A stretch of DNA of 64,000 nt from SHAN690 sp038131955 (GCA_038131955.1 JAYPQK010000002.1:1-64000), one strand, 5' to 3'; shown: positions 17,935 through 27,838, counted from the first letter of the stretch. Made by a program: numbers and translations. Notes: generated by a model from the letters alone, not told the origin.

Positions 17935-18891
17935 ATGGCCGAAGCCTTAAAAGAAACGAACTATCACTTTCCGGGTCAAAAGAAGATGTACCGCGGAAAG
18001 GTGCGCGACGTGTATCACATTGGAGATCAGCACCTGGTGATGGTGGCCAGTGATCGCATCTCTGCGTTTGACCATGTTCTTCCGAAAGGGATTCCATTCA
18101 AAGGTCAGGTACTCAATCAACTTGCGGCTCGGTTCCTCGACGCTACCAGGGACATCGTTCCGAACTGGATGGTGGCTATGCCGGATCCCAATGTGACGGT
18201 AGGAGTGAAGTGCGATCCGATCAAGGTGGAAATGGTGATCCGTGGATACCTCAGTGGTCACGCTTGGCGCGAGTATCGTTCGGGAAAGCGAATGATCTGT
18301 GGTGTGCCGATGCCTGAGGGCATGAAGGAAAGCGATGCGTTTCCAGAGCCGATCATCACTCCTGCGACAAAGGCAGATGAAGGACACGACGAGGACATTT
18401 CTCGAGAAGATATCCTAGCCAAAGGCATCGTAGAAGAGGCGATCTACGTGAAGCTGGAAGAATATACAAGAGCACTCTTCCAACGAGGCTCCGAGATCGC
18501 TGCCGCTCAAGGCTTGATCTTGGTCGACACGAAGTATGAGTTCGGTATAGCACCAGATAGCACCATTACGCTCATCGACGAGATCCATACGCCCGATTCA
18601 TCACGCTATTTCTACGCGGAAGGCTACGAGGAGCGACAGGAGAGAGGTGAAGCCCAGAAGCAATTGAGCAAGGAGTTCGTGCGTCAGTGGTTGATCGCCA
18701 ATGGATTTCAGGGCTTGGATGGTCAGCAGATGCCAGTGATGCCGGATGAGTTTGTTGGAACGGTAACCGATCGCTACGTAGAGCTGTTCGAGAAGATCAC
18801 GGGAGATCGTTTCATCAAAGCGGATACGGATCGTATCCAAACAAGGGTCGAGTCAAACATCATGTCCTGGATTCAGGACAATCTGTCATAG
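17935..18891 (+). CDS. purC: Phosphoribosylaminoimidazole-succinocarboxamide synthase
   Basis: SAICAR synthase of purine synthesis, joining CAIR and aspartate with ATP. 318 residues, the longer form usual in Bacteroidota. Motifs: RGKVRDVYHIGDQHLVMVASDRISAFD near the N-terminus (nucleotide binding, split here only for description) and LVDTKYEFGI in the middle. Located 15 nt after phoH and probably cotranscribed. Confidence 0.96.
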   Translation: MAEALKETNYHFPGQKKMYRGKVRDVYHIGDQHLVMVASDRISAFDHVLPKGIPFKGQVLNQLAARFLDATRDIVPNWMVAMPDPNVTVGVKCDPIKVEMVIRGYLSGHAWREYRSGKRMICGVPMPEGMKESDAFPEPIITPATKADEGHDEDISREDILAKGIVEEAIYVKLEEYTRALFQRGSEIAAAQGLILVDTKYEFGIAPDSTITLIDEIHTPDSSRYFYAEGYEERQERGEAQKQLSKEFVRQWLIANGFQGLDGQQMPVMPDEFVGTVTDRYVELFEKITGDRFIKADTDRIQTRVESNIMSWIQDNLS

Positions 18892-18895
18892 ATCT

Positions 18896-19393
18896 TTATT
18901 CCTCTTCTCGGACGACGTCGTCGAAGTAGGTTTTTGTGTAATTCTTGTCGTAGGTGAACTCCTTTTTCTTCTTGTCAAAGGAGATCAGGGCCGAAGGATA
19001 CTCGGATAGATATGGATCGTAATCTGCTTCGTCTTTTGATACCAATCCTACGTTGAATTCGAATTTCTGGAAGTCCTCGTAATCAGCTGGAAGCTTCGTA
19101 CTTACTGAGATCCTCTTGGTGTAATAGCCCTTCTTTGTGATCTGGATCGTGTAGATATGTTCGTTGTAGAGGGTGAACTTGAACTTGCCGTTCTTCTTCG
19201 TCTCAAATGCGTCTACCACATCGTTGTTTTCGTAGAGTTCAACAAACGCCCCTTCGAGGGTCTCATCCTCAAAGGTTATCTCCCCTTTGATCTCTAATGC
19301 TTCGTATAGTTCGACTGCCGATGTGTCTTGACCGAACGTTGGTATATTCATTGCCATAAGAGCAAGGAACATGAAGGATAAAATGGCTTTCAT
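18896..19393 (-). CDS. Secreted protein with carboxypeptidase-regulatory-like domain
   Basis: 165 residues: signal peptide (MKAILSFMFLALMAMNIPTFGQ), then a CarboxypepD_reg-like beta-sandwich (IKGEITFEDETLEGAFVELY, GKFKFTLYNEHIYTIQITKKG). A charged C-terminal tail follows. Such domains occur in periplasmic and outer-membrane proteins of Bacteroidota as binding or scaffold modules. No enzyme motif. Convergent with purC, with 4 nt between them. Confidence 0.75.
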   Translation of the reverse strand: MKAILSFMFLALMAMNIPTFGQDTSAVELYEALEIKGEITFEDETLEGAFVELYENNDVVDAFETKKNGKFKFTLYNEHIYTIQITKKGYYTKRISVSTKLPADYEDFQKFEFNVGLVSKDEADYDPYLSEYPSALISFDKKKKEFTYDKNYTKTYFDDVVREEE

Positions 19394-19480
19394 AAGGTCG
19401 AAGGCTTAATTCAAGTTCCCTAATTTCAGGAAAAAATCAATAAGAACTTAAAATACAGTCTCTACAACACGATTTTAATT

Positions 19481-20140
19481 GTGGGCTCCTTGTGGATTGT
19501 ATTCGGATTGAACGAGTGGATCAAGTTCGATCTGCGAGACCTAGGATTGGCTCCACGTACCGCTACGGGACTGATAGGAATCATTACGTATCCTTTGCTC
19601 CATGCGGACTGGAAGCATATTGTAGACAATTCGATCACCGCATTTGTGTTGCTTCTTGGGCTCTTCAGTTTCTACGGAAAACTTGCACGTCCTGTCATTC
19701 TCTGGAGCTGGATCATGAGCGGAGTCTGGATGTGGATCGCAGCGCGTTCGGGAAACCATATCGGCTTCAGTGGAGTCATTTATGCCTTAGCGGGCTTTAT
19801 TTTCTTCTCCGGAGTCTTTAGAAAGCATTTCAGATTGATGTCGCTCAGTTTGATCGTGGTCTTCCTGTACGGTTCGATGGTCTGGGGTGTTCTCCCAATC
19901 AAACCGGGAATCTCCTGGGAGGGACACTTATTTGGAGCGATAGCGGGAATCATCTTAGCATTTTACTACCGCACCGATGGTCCTCAGCGCCCCAAATACA
20001 GTTGGGAGTTGGAGGAGGAAGAAAAGGAAAAGGATCCTTGGGAAGAGGAGATAGAATATGAGGAGGTCCTCGACGAATCGATGGAGGGCAGGAAGCCCTT
20101 ACACTTCAGGTACTCATATAAACCGAAATCGGATAAATGA
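19481..20140 (+). CDS. Rhomboid family intramembrane serine protease
   Basis: 219 residues, six predicted membrane helices, then an acidic cytoplasmic tail. Catalytic features visible: the HADWKHIVDNS loop (oxyanion His/Asn), the Ser of GFSG (in GNHIGFSG), and the His of EGHLFGAIAG. The listed start is GTG at 19481, but the frame stays open to 19424 without ATG, and those codons encode a typical N-terminal cytoplasmic segment plus the first part of helix 1. A non-ATG start upstream (for example ATC 19436) is therefore likely. Confidence 0.85.
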   Translation: MGSLWIVFGLNEWIKFDLRDLGLAPRTATGLIGIITYPLLHADWKHIVDNSITAFVLLLGLFSFYGKLARPVILWSWIMSGVWMWIAARSGNHIGFSGVIYALAGFIFFSGVFRKHFRLMSLSLIVVFLYGSMVWGVLPIKPGISWEGHLFGAIAGIILAFYYRTDGPQRPKYSWELEEEEKEKDPWEEEIEYEEVLDESMEGRKPLHFRYSYKPKSDK

Positions 20141-20141
20141 A

Positions 20142-20170
20142 AAAAGGCTGAGAAACTCTCAGCCTTTTCT
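20142..20170. terminator. Bidirectional terminator between rhomboid gene and dnaN
   Basis: A 12-bp perfect stem AAAAGGCTGAGA/TCTCAGCCTTTT with a 3-nt loop has a T-rich run on the right and an A-rich run on the left, serving two convergent genes. Confidence 0.9.
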
Positions 20171-20192
20171 TTTACTATGGGAAATGTTTGGC

Positions 20193-21314
20193 TTACTGGC
20201 TCAACATGACCGGCATCACCAACATCACGATGTCTTCCGCATCATCCTTCTCCGTAGGAGAAAGTAGACCAGCGCGGTTAGGAGCGCTCATCAGGAGGCG
20301 AACTTCGTCAGATTCCAAGTTATTCAACATCTCCAACAAGAAGCGGCTGTTGAATCCGATCACGATATCCTCACCGTTGTAGTTGCAATTCAATCGTTCT
20401 GTCGCTTCGTTGCTGTAATCAAGATCTTCAGCAGAAACCTGAAGTTCACTTCCTTTGATCGACAGACGAACCTGGTGGGTAGTCTTGTTGGAGAAGATCG
20501 AAACACGACGCACACTGTTCAAGAACACGTCACGAGCAATGGTCATCTCATTTGGATTCTCCTTCGGGATGACAGCTTCATAGTTAGGGTACTTACCATC
20601 GATGAGTCGACTCACCAAGCGGTAGTTCTCAAATACAAAGGATGCATTAGTCTCATTGTACTCTATCTCAACGTCGGTCGAAAGATTCGATATCAAGGAC
20701 TTCAGAAGGTTCAACGGCTTTTTAGGCATGATGAAGTTGGCCGACTTGCCTGACTTGCAATCGCTGCGGTGGTACTTGACCAATTTGTGGGCGTCAGTTG
20801 CAACGAAGGTCACGCCGTCTTTCTCAAGTGCGAAATAGACGCCACTCATCACCGGGCGCAATTCATCGTTACCGGTAGCGAATACGGTCTTATTGATCGC
20901 GTTGTAAAGAATGCCGCTATCGATCTTCATCTTAGAGGCAGCTTCCATATCCGGAAGGCGAGGGAACTCATCACCACTTGCACCTGCGAGCTTGTACTTA
21001 CCTGAGTCAGAAGCTACTTCAATGCCGAAGGACTTAGCGTCAACGGAAAAAGTAAGGGGCTGATCAGAGAAAGTCTTCAACATGTCCAAGAGCAACTTAG
21101 CAGGAACACAAACCTTCAGGTCGTCGTCTGCCTTCTCAAGAGCGATCTCAGCGATCATGGTCGACTCAAGGTCTGAGCCAGAGACAGTGAGTTTCTTGTC
21201 GCTAATATCGAAAAGGTAATAACCCAAAATAGGGAGGTTGCTGCTCGTATTGAGTACACCGCTGATGGAGGTGAGTTGCTTCAATAACGTACTGCTGGAA
21301 ACGATGAATTTCAT
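20193..21314 (-). CDS. dnaN: DNA polymerase III subunit beta (sliding clamp)
   Basis: 373 residues with the three clamp folds (start MKFIVSSSTLLKQL; ending LVMPVMLSQ). The ring dimer tethers the polymerase to DNA. dnaA is not nearby; instead dnaN lies downstream of the gldFG group, an order seen in other Flavobacteriia. Perfect -7 box 49 nt upstream. Confidence 0.97.
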   Translation of the reverse strand: MKFIVSSSTLLKQLTSISGVLNTSSNLPILGYYLFDISDKKLTVSGSDLESTMIAEIALEKADDDLKVCVPAKLLLDMLKTFSDQPLTFSVDAKSFGIEVASDSGKYKLAGASGDEFPRLPDMEAASKMKIDSGILYNAINKTVFATGNDELRPVMSGVYFALEKDGVTFVATDAHKLVKYHRSDCKSGKSANFIMPKKPLNLLKSLISNLSTDVEIEYNETNASFVFENYRLVSRLIDGKYPNYEAVIPKENPNEMTIARDVFLNSVRRVSIFSNKTTHQVRLSIKGSELQVSAEDLDYSNEATERLNCNYNGEDIVIGFNSRFLLEMLNNLESDEVRLLMSAPNRAGLLSPTEKDDAEDIVMLVMPVMLSQ

Positions 21315-21362
21315 GCTGAAAGTTTAAGGTTTAGCGCAGGCTGTAGGGCTTGCGTTAGGTCG

Positions 21363-21370
21363 CAAATATA
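21363..21370 (-). promoter_or_regulatory. -7 box (TATATTTG) for dnaN
   Basis: The plus strand reads CAAATATA, a perfect TAnnTTTG on the minus strand, 49 nt before the dnaN ATG. Confidence 0.55.
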
Positions 21371-21423
21371 GATGTTTGGATACAAGATGAAAGACCATCC
21401 TCTCCCTGAGTTTTCGGAAGTTT

Positions 21424-22422
21424 TTAACGGTTCTTGAAGAAGCCGATTCCTTGTGTTAGCTTATCGAAGATGGCATACTGTCCGATCACGATCTCTCCGG
21501 AGTCGATCCAGAGATACAGGCGATCCATATCGTAGTCGATCGGCGTGCCTTCGGGATCGTAGCCTTCCTTGATCGGCTTGCGAAACCCGGTAACCTCCTT
21601 GCTGGCGCCTGAGCGGTCAGAGACCACGATATGGAAGATCGGGCCGCTGGTCTTCACCGAATCCAGGAAGTTTTCGGTCTTGGTTTCCTCGAAGCTCTCG
21701 TAGTGCACCATCTCGTAGTTGCTCAGATAGGCACTCAACATAAAACTGTCGATTGACTGAATAGGTGACATCAGTTCACCGGCAAAGACTTCGAGGTCAT
21801 CCGTGCTCGAACGCTCGATGCGGAAATCTTTTTCCTGCTTGGCCGGATAGCTCACCTCGATCGAAGTGATGTTGTATGGATCGTATTCAAATACACCTCG
21901 GTGTCTCCATTCGAAGGTGTTGGTGAAATACCTTGGCGTCAAGAAGCCATGGAATCCTTCGATGTGCATCAAGAAGGGACGTTGAGCCCCCTTCATCAGC
22001 ATGTAAGTTCCCGTGTGTTCCTTGTCTGGCCCACCTACATAGTAGTTTCTGACCATATCACCAAACGCGTAGACCTCGATCAGGGTGTGGTTCGAGATGA
22101 TGTTCTTCAAGACTCGATCCATCTCTTGTTGACTGATCGGAGCGCGAACCTTTACCTTCTTAATGGTTTCCAGCAGGATGTTGATCGCGTCGGGTCGTGC
22201 TTGAAAGCTGTCGTTCAAAACCCAACGACTCTCTTCTCGGGTCAGAACGATTCGATTTCCACTCTCGTCCTTCAATACCATTCTATCTACCGAGGCCGTA
22301 TCCTCATATCCAAAGTCGGATAGCTCACCTGTCATGGTGGTCTTCTTATCTTGTTGAGTGACCCAAATGGTGATTCCTGCTAAGGCCAACAACAACACAA
22401 CTCCAATGATCACCTTCTTCAT
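21424..22422 (-). CDS. DUF4340 domain protein
   Basis: 332 residues: N-terminal membrane anchor (VIIGVVLLLALAGITIWVTQQ), then a beta-rich DUF4340 region (DRMVLKDESGNRIVLTREESRWVLND). DUF4340 proteins are regularly found after GldG-like ABC transporter subunits, and here the gene lies 12 nt after gldG, which suggests a role in the same envelope complex. Exact function unknown. Confidence 0.85.
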   Translation of the reverse strand: MKKVIIGVVLLLALAGITIWVTQQDKKTTMTGELSDFGYEDTASVDRMVLKDESGNRIVLTREESRWVLNDSFQARPDAINILLETIKKVKVRAPISQQEMDRVLKNIISNHTLIEVYAFGDMVRNYYVGGPDKEHTGTYMLMKGAQRPFLMHIEGFHGFLTPRYFTNTFEWRHRGVFEYDPYNITSIEVSYPAKQEKDFRIERSSTDDLEVFAGELMSPIQSIDSFMLSAYLSNYEMVHYESFEETKTENFLDSVKTSGPIFHIVVSDRSGASKEVTGFRKPIKEGYDPEGTPIDYDMDRLYLWIDSGEIVIGQYAIFDKLTQGIGFFKNR

Positions 22423-22434
22423 AGTCTTACACGA

Positions 22435-24150
22435 TTATTTTCCAAAACTTCTCTTTCGGCGCCACATTCTGAATCCTCCCAACAGCAAGACGATCAGGAT
22501 AGGAAAGGCGGTATTGAATGCCTGCCAGTAATAGCGCTCTTCATCGATGCGGGTTTGATCCAAGAGACGAATCTTGTATTCTTTGTTTCGAACATTGATC
22601 AATCCACTGTCGTCGAGCAGGTAGTTCATCACATTCAATAAGAACTCACGATTCCCGTAGACCTGCTCGGTGTATTTGTAGTAGCCCAGGCTGTAGAATT
22701 TCTCTTCATTCCGAGTTACCTCATTCCGCAAGACTTCACCATCCGCTACCACCACCATTTTTGTGGGGAGGCTTTTCTCCATGAAGTTGATGCCTTCATT
22801 TTCGACGATCTTCTTCGGGAGTCGATTCTTGAACACCGATGGAAACTCGCCTTCGAGCAATGCCCCGACCACATGAGGACCCTCGCTGAAGCGGTCGTAG
22901 TCCGGAGTCTCTCTCAGCATGCTGAAGCTGATGCGGGTGGGAGCGTTGACCAATCTGGTCTTGTCACTGGAATAGAGGAGAGGGGTTCCCTTCACACCGT
23001 CAACCTCCACTAAGTCAAGCGTACTAGCAAATTCGGAGCGAATGCGATCCATGTTTCTAGAGATCGGATGATTCTCATTGCCTGACAACAAAGGCATGTA
23101 GTACCAAGTGAACATCTCATAGTTTGGCTGATTACCGATCATTCCCGTAACGATGGGTATCGGAAGCGCCTCCAAATCTTGGATGAGGTCGTTGTTCAAT
23201 CTGGCTCCGTAGCGGAATAATTGGTCGGTCAGGTTGTGCTCCAAGACCAAACCCATGGTGAACTGTGTGTTCTTCAGACTGTCCATCCGAGCAAAGACCG
23301 GATCAACGCACCAAAGCACCTTACCGCCTCGTATGACGAATTGGTCGATGATGAACTTATCCTTTTCCGAATAAGCGCTGTCTGGCTGTGCGATTATGAT
23401 GGCGTCGAAGGTGTGCAAGGCGCCCAATTCTTCGTTGATCTTTACTCGTTCAACCGCATAGAACTCGGAGAGTGCGCGCTCGGCGTCTGCGGTTTCCAAC
23501 GCATCCAACTCTCCATGGCCTTCGATGATGGCAATTCGGATATCAGAAGTCTCTGACAACTTCTGAATGGCACTCATGAACTCGTATTCCAGCTGTTGGA
23601 TCGAACTTTCGATCATTTCTGCTTGGGTAGCACCAGCCTGGCTCTTCAGAAGTTGAATGGGAGTTTCTTTACCGTTGAAGGAGAGGATAGCTCCAGGGAA
23701 GATGATCTGTTCGCTCACCTTGTCACCGGTCCGCATGCGGATGTTGGTGAATTGCAATCCCTGTCGGGTGAGCTCCTTATAGATCTCAACGCGTTCTTCC
23801 TCTTTCGGACTCTCGGACGGATTGATGAACTCGTATTCAAGATTCACTCCGGCGTAGGCCCTCATGTCGTCGAGTACTTCCTTTACCGCATCGCGCATTT
23901 CGCGGAACTCGGTGGGTAGATTACCTTCCAGATAAACGCGGACGAAGACCACATCTTCTAAATTCTCCAAGGTTTCGACAGAAGCGTCGGAGAGGGTGTA
24001 GCGCTTTTCGGCCGTGAGATCGAATCGTTCGAAAACGTAACCTCCCAAGAAATTCAGGAGAACAATGACTGCCAATACCACTAGCATGGTGATCAGGTCG
24101 ATCCACTTTTTCTTTCGGCGAGCTGGAATATGTTGTCCGTCCTTTACCAT
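22435..24150 (-). CDS. gldG: Gliding motility ABC transporter component GldG
   Basis: 571 residues: an N-terminal membrane helix, a long periplasmic region of the GldG/ABC_transp_aux type (ITMLVVLAVIVLLNFLGGYVF, RFDLTAEKRYTLSDASVETL), and a C-terminal helix followed by a basic tail (MWRRKRSFGK). In Flavobacterium johnsoniae GldA, GldF and GldG are thought to form an ABC transporter required for gliding. The start overlaps the gldF stop by 7 nt. No gldA ATPase gene is in the window. Confidence 0.93.
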   Translation of the reverse strand: MVKDGQHIPARRKKKWIDLITMLVVLAVIVLLNFLGGYVFERFDLTAEKRYTLSDASVETLENLEDVVFVRVYLEGNLPTEFREMRDAVKEVLDDMRAYAGVNLEYEFINPSESPKEEERVEIYKELTRQGLQFTNIRMRTGDKVSEQIIFPGAILSFNGKETPIQLLKSQAGATQAEMIESSIQQLEYEFMSAIQKLSETSDIRIAIIEGHGELDALETADAERALSEFYAVERVKINEELGALHTFDAIIIAQPDSAYSEKDKFIIDQFVIRGGKVLWCVDPVFARMDSLKNTQFTMGLVLEHNLTDQLFRYGARLNNDLIQDLEALPIPIVTGMIGNQPNYEMFTWYYMPLLSGNENHPISRNMDRIRSEFASTLDLVEVDGVKGTPLLYSSDKTRLVNAPTRISFSMLRETPDYDRFSEGPHVVGALLEGEFPSVFKNRLPKKIVENEGINFMEKSLPTKMVVVADGEVLRNEVTRNEEKFYSLGYYKYTEQVYGNREFLLNVMNYLLDDSGLINVRNKEYKIRLLDQTRIDEERYYWQAFNTAFPILIVLLLGGFRMWRRKRSFGK

Positions 24151-24875
24151 GTTCGGTTTTCGAGTTTGGTTTTGGTGAACAACAGGGATACGGTGATCAG
24201 ACTAAAGAAATAGAGGAGATCGCGCGTATCGATCACCCCACGACTGATCGATAGGTAGTGCTCGTTGATGCCTAATTGAATGAACGCATGCTCAGCTGCA
24301 CCCATCGGAAGGAAGCTGCTCAATGAGTCAAAGCCGATGAACATCACAAACGACAAAAAGACTGCTGTGATGAAGGCGATGATCTGGTTGTTCGTCAACG
24401 AAGAGGCAAACAAGCCAATGGCCACATAACATCCAGCCAATAGCATTAGTCCGATGTACGATCCGAAGATGCTCCCCGAGTCCAAGTTGCCTTGAGGACT
24501 ACCAAGCTGATACACGGAATAATAATAGACCGCCGTAGGCAAGATGGCCACCAGCATCAAGATCCAACCTGCGAAGAACTTGGCTAGAATGATCTGCCAA
24601 TCGCCCAATGGTTTGGTCATCAACCACTCAATGGTGCCGGTGCGATGCTCTTCAGAGAACAAGCGCATGGTCACCGCCGGGCCTAGAAATAGAAATACCC
24701 ATGGTCCTAGTGAGAACAACGCGTCTAAATTAGCGTAGCCGCTATTGAGGACATTGATTTCGATGGGGAATACCCACATGAACAAACCTACCGCGCATAA
24801 GAAGACAGCAATGACCAGATACCCGATCAAGGATGATAGAAAGTCGCTGATCTCTTTTTTTAGTAGACTGTACAC
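24144..24875 (-). CDS. gldF: Gliding motility ABC transporter permease GldF
   Basis: 243 residues, six membrane helices of the ABC-2 permease type (start MYSLLKKEISDFLSSLIGYL; RLFSEEHRTGTIEWLMTKPL is the conserved cytoplasmic loop). First gene of gldF-gldG-DUF4340. A perfect minus-strand -7 box sits 20 nt upstream of its ATG. Confidence 0.93.
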   Translation of the reverse strand: MYSLLKKEISDFLSSLIGYLVIAVFLCAVGLFMWVFPIEINVLNSGYANLDALFSLGPWVFLFLGPAVTMRLFSEEHRTGTIEWLMTKPLGDWQIILAKFFAGWILMLVAILPTAVYYYSVYQLGSPQGNLDSGSIFGSYIGLMLLAGCYVAIGLFASSLTNNQIIAFITAVFLSFVMFIGFDSLSSFLPMGAAEHAFIQLGINEHYLSISRGVIDTRDLLYFFSLITVSLLFTKTKLENRTW

Positions 24876-24895
24876 AGGTTTTCTCTTGCGGGGTC

Positions 24896-24903
24896 AAATA
24901 TAC
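24896..24903 (-). promoter_or_regulatory. -7 box (TATATTTG) for gldFG
   Basis: The plus strand reads CAAATATA, a perfect TAnnTTTG on the minus strand, 20 nt before the gldF ATG. Confidence 0.55.
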
Positions 24904-25039
24904 ATGGCCTAGTAGGTGCGGAAAGTGAAAATGAGTTATTGGTTTTGAACGAAGCACTGTGATATGTTAGAAAAGCGTTCGATTTGAGTTCAAACCCGAG
25001 CCGCGCTGTGCCTTTGCCGACTTTGATAGCCAAATAAAA

Positions 25040-26356
25040 ATGATCGTACAAAAGTTTGGAGGAACGAGCGTTGGAAGTCCCCAGCGAATGAAGCAGGTGG
25101 CGCAGCTCATCCAAGATGACCAGCGCAAGGTGGTGGTTCTCTCCGCGATGAGTGGAATGACGAATACGTTGACAGAAATTGTCAATGCCTTATATAAAGG
25201 AGAAAAGGACGCGGTGCATTCCATCGTGGATGATCTCGAGAAGACCTATGCGGGTCATGTGGAGGAGCTGTACTCCAAGAAGGAAACAAAGGACAAAGTG
25301 CTCGAGATGCTGGAAGGACACTGGTCGCACATCCTTTCCTTCACCTTGGACATGTTTACTCGATTCGAAGAGCGCACCCTGTTGGCGCAAGGCGAGTTGA
25401 TCTCTACCCAAATGATGCAGTTCTACCTCGAGGAGAAGGGTGTTCGCTCAGCGCCTCTTCCTGCCTTGGACTTCATGCGGATCGACCAGCAAGGTGAGCC
25501 GGATATGTGGTACGTCAAGAGCAATCTCGAGCGGATGATCAAGGAGCATGCTGACGTTGACCTTTTCATCACCCAAGGCTACATCTGCCGCAATCACTTC
25601 GGTGATTTTGACAACCTCAAGCGCGGAGGTAGTGACTACACAGCCAGCATCATTGGGGCTGCTATCAAATTAGAGGAGGTGCAGATATGGACAGGGATTG
25701 ATGGCATGCACAACAATGATCCCCGTGTGGTGGAGAAGACCCGTCCGATCTCCAAGCTCACCTTCGATGAGGCAGCGGAACTAGCTTACTTCGGAGCGAA
25801 GATCCTTCACCCAACGAGCATCGTACCGGCCAGACAGGCGTCTATTCCGGTCATTTTGAAAAACACGCTAGAGCCAGAGAAGGAGGGCACGGTGATCTCG
25901 AATGAGCCATCCGGTGCGTTCATTAAAGCTGTTGCCGCCAAGGACGGTATCAAAGCGATCAAGATCAAAAGCGATCGCATGCTGCTGGCATTCGGTTTCC
26001 TCAGGAAGATATTTGAGGTCTTTGAGCGTCATCGCATTCCGATCGACATGATCACTACCAGCGAGGTGGCCGTGAGTCTGACCATTGACGAGACCGGTGA
26101 CATCAGCCATCTGTTAGATGAACTCCGCCTGTACGGCACCGTGGAAGTAGATCGGGACCAAACGATCATTTGCATCGTCGGTCATCTCTTGCAGGAAGAA
26201 CCAGGCCATGCCGCGCGAGTGTTTGATGCTTTGAAGGACGTTCCGCTCAGGATGATCTCTTACGGTGGAAGCAGGAACAACATTTCTATTCTGGTCGACT
26301 CACCGATGAAGCATGAAGCATTACGCGCTTTGAATCGGGGACTTTTCAATCTATAG
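25040..26356 (+). CDS. lysC: Aspartate kinase
   Basis: 438 residues, monofunctional. The kinase domain begins KFGGTSVGSPQRM (residues 5-17), with the aspartate-binding region RGGSDYTASIIGAAI; two ACT domains occupy the C-terminal ~150 residues (start near IKAIKIKSDRML). It phosphorylates aspartate at the entry to lysine/threonine/methionine synthesis and is probably feedback regulated by lysine through the ACT domains. lysA follows after 3 nt. Confidence 0.95.
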   Translation: MIVQKFGGTSVGSPQRMKQVAQLIQDDQRKVVVLSAMSGMTNTLTEIVNALYKGEKDAVHSIVDDLEKTYAGHVEELYSKKETKDKVLEMLEGHWSHILSFTLDMFTRFEERTLLAQGELISTQMMQFYLEEKGVRSAPLPALDFMRIDQQGEPDMWYVKSNLERMIKEHADVDLFITQGYICRNHFGDFDNLKRGGSDYTASIIGAAIKLEEVQIWTGIDGMHNNDPRVVEKTRPISKLTFDEAAELAYFGAKILHPTSIVPARQASIPVILKNTLEPEKEGTVISNEPSGAFIKAVAAKDGIKAIKIKSDRMLLAFGFLRKIFEVFERHRIPIDMITTSEVAVSLTIDETGDISHLLDELRLYGTVEVDRDQTIICIVGHLLQEEPGHAARVFDALKDVPLRMISYGGSRNNISILVDSPMKHEALRALNRGLFNL

Positions 26357-26359
26357 GAC

Positions 26360-27514
26360 ATGATCACCGTTGACGATATCCGCCAGTTTGAAGGTCACAA
26401 GACGCCTTTCTACTTCTATGATCTGCAGTTGCTTCGTCGCACCGTCAGGAGAGCGCAAGAGCAGGCGAGCCGCTACGGATATCACATGCACTATGCCATG
26501 AAGGCCAATGCTGACGATGAGATCCTTCGATTGATGTTAAGCGAAGGTCTCGGGGTAGATTGTGTAAGCGGGGGCGAAGTGGCCAAGGGAATCCAAATGG
26601 GATTTGATCCTAAGAAGATCGCCTTTGCTGGCGTGGGAAAGACCGATGACGAGATCAAGATGTCGATCGAACATGACATCTTCAGTATCAACGTCGAGTC
26701 ATAGGAAGAACTCGAGGTGATCAATGCCATTGCTCAGGGGATGGGTCGCGTAGCCAAGGTGGCGCTTCGATTGAACCCTGATATCGATGCTAAGACGCAT
26801 CAATATATTACCACAGGCTTAGAGGAGAATAAATTCGGGATCAGCGGATGGCAGATCGATGACGTGATCTCATTCTTGAAAGCTCATCCGGCACTGGAGT
26901 TGAAAGGATTGCATTTCCATATTGGTTCGCAGATCCAAGACCTAGAGCCATTCAAGAACCTTTGCGGGCGAGTCAATGTCGCGATCGAACGATTCGCTGA
27001 CGCTGGCTTTAGGGTAGAACACATCAATGCTGGTGGGGGGCTAGGGATCAACTACGACACTCCGGATTCTGAGAACGATTCTGACTTTGAGCGTTTCTTC
27101 GCCTTGTTTGACGAATTGCTTGATCTAGGTCCTGGACAGGAACTCCACTTTGAACTAGGAAGGAGTTTGGTAGCGCATTGTGGCGATCTGATCACTAGAG
27201 CCCTTTACGTAAAGAAAGGGGTGAAGACCAACTTTCTGATTCTTGATGCCGGAATGACTGAATTGATCCGTCCGGCGCTGTATCAGGCCATACATCGCAT
27301 TGAGAACTTGACCAGGCGTGGTAATGGGATCGATGAGCGTTACGATGCTGTGGGTCCGGTGTGTGAGAGTAGCGATTGCTTCGGAAAAGCCATGCCTCTT
27401 CACGAGAGCGAAAGGGGTGATCTGATCGCGATTAGGTCTGCCGGAGCTTATGGCGCATCCATGGCCTCAAACTACAATCTTCGGCAATTGGAACCTTCGG
27501 TCTATCGAAAATAA
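26360..27514 (+). pseudogene. lysA: Diaminopimelate decarboxylase interrupted by an in-frame amber codon
   Basis: PLP enzyme for the last step of lysine synthesis. Both halves are full family sequence in one frame: the N-terminal part has the PLP lysine in HYAMKANAD, and the C-terminal part has HFHIGSQI, the GGGLGI phosphate loop and GPVCESSDCF. The only fault is TAG at 26702-26704, after residue 114, where relatives have a glutamate- or valine-like position before EELEVIN. One base change (for example to GAG) restores a 384-residue enzyme. It could be a base-calling error or a recent nonsense mutation. The downstream part could restart at GTG 26717 but would lack the PLP lysine. Confidence 0.88.
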
Positions 27515-27549
27515 AGGAGCTCCTTTGTTAGCTAGGCAGTGCTTTCTCT

Positions 27550-27557
27550 TACCTTTG
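27550..27557 (+). promoter_or_regulatory. -7 box (TACCTTTG) for the RRM protein
   Basis: A perfect TAnnTTTG lies 35 nt before the GTG start at 27593. Confidence 0.55.
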
Positions 27558-27592
27558 TCATCTAATTGTATTATTTACTTAATTTTTTTCCT

Positions 27593-27838
27593 GTGAACAT
27601 TTTTGTTGGCAACCTGAACTACAGGTTGAATGTAGACGCTCTAGAGGAGGCTTTCGCCGCTTACGGGCAAGTTGATTCTGCTAAAATCATTACTGATCGT
27701 GAAACTGGTCGTGCTAAAGGTTTTGGCTTCATTGAAATGCCGAATGATTCGGAAGCACAAGCTGCAATTGACGGCTTGAATGGTTCTGAAATGATGGGCA
27801 GAAACCTAGTAGTGAACGAAGCAAGACCACGGTCTTAA
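27593..27838 (+). CDS. Small RNA-binding protein (single RRM)
   Basis: 81 residues, one RNA recognition motif: RNP2 IFVGNLNY and RNP1 KGFGFIEM are both intact. It resembles the glycine-poor RRM proteins found in cyanobacteria and Bacteroidota, probably an RNA chaperone or cold-response protein. The start is GTG 27593, since the RRM begins at the next residue; an upstream GTG/ATG-type start near 27566 would add nine hydrophobic residues. Strong terminator downstream, so it is a single-gene unit. Confidence 0.9.
   Translation: MNIFVGNLNYRLNVDALEEAFAAYGQVDSAKIITDRETGRAKGFGFIEMPNDSEAQAAIDGLNGSEMMGRNLVVNEARPRS

Noticed and set aside
26702..26704. Programmed stop-codon readthrough or pyrrolysine in lysA
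   Set aside because: No stimulatory hairpin is evident, the family has no such practice, and other genes here carry single-base faults.
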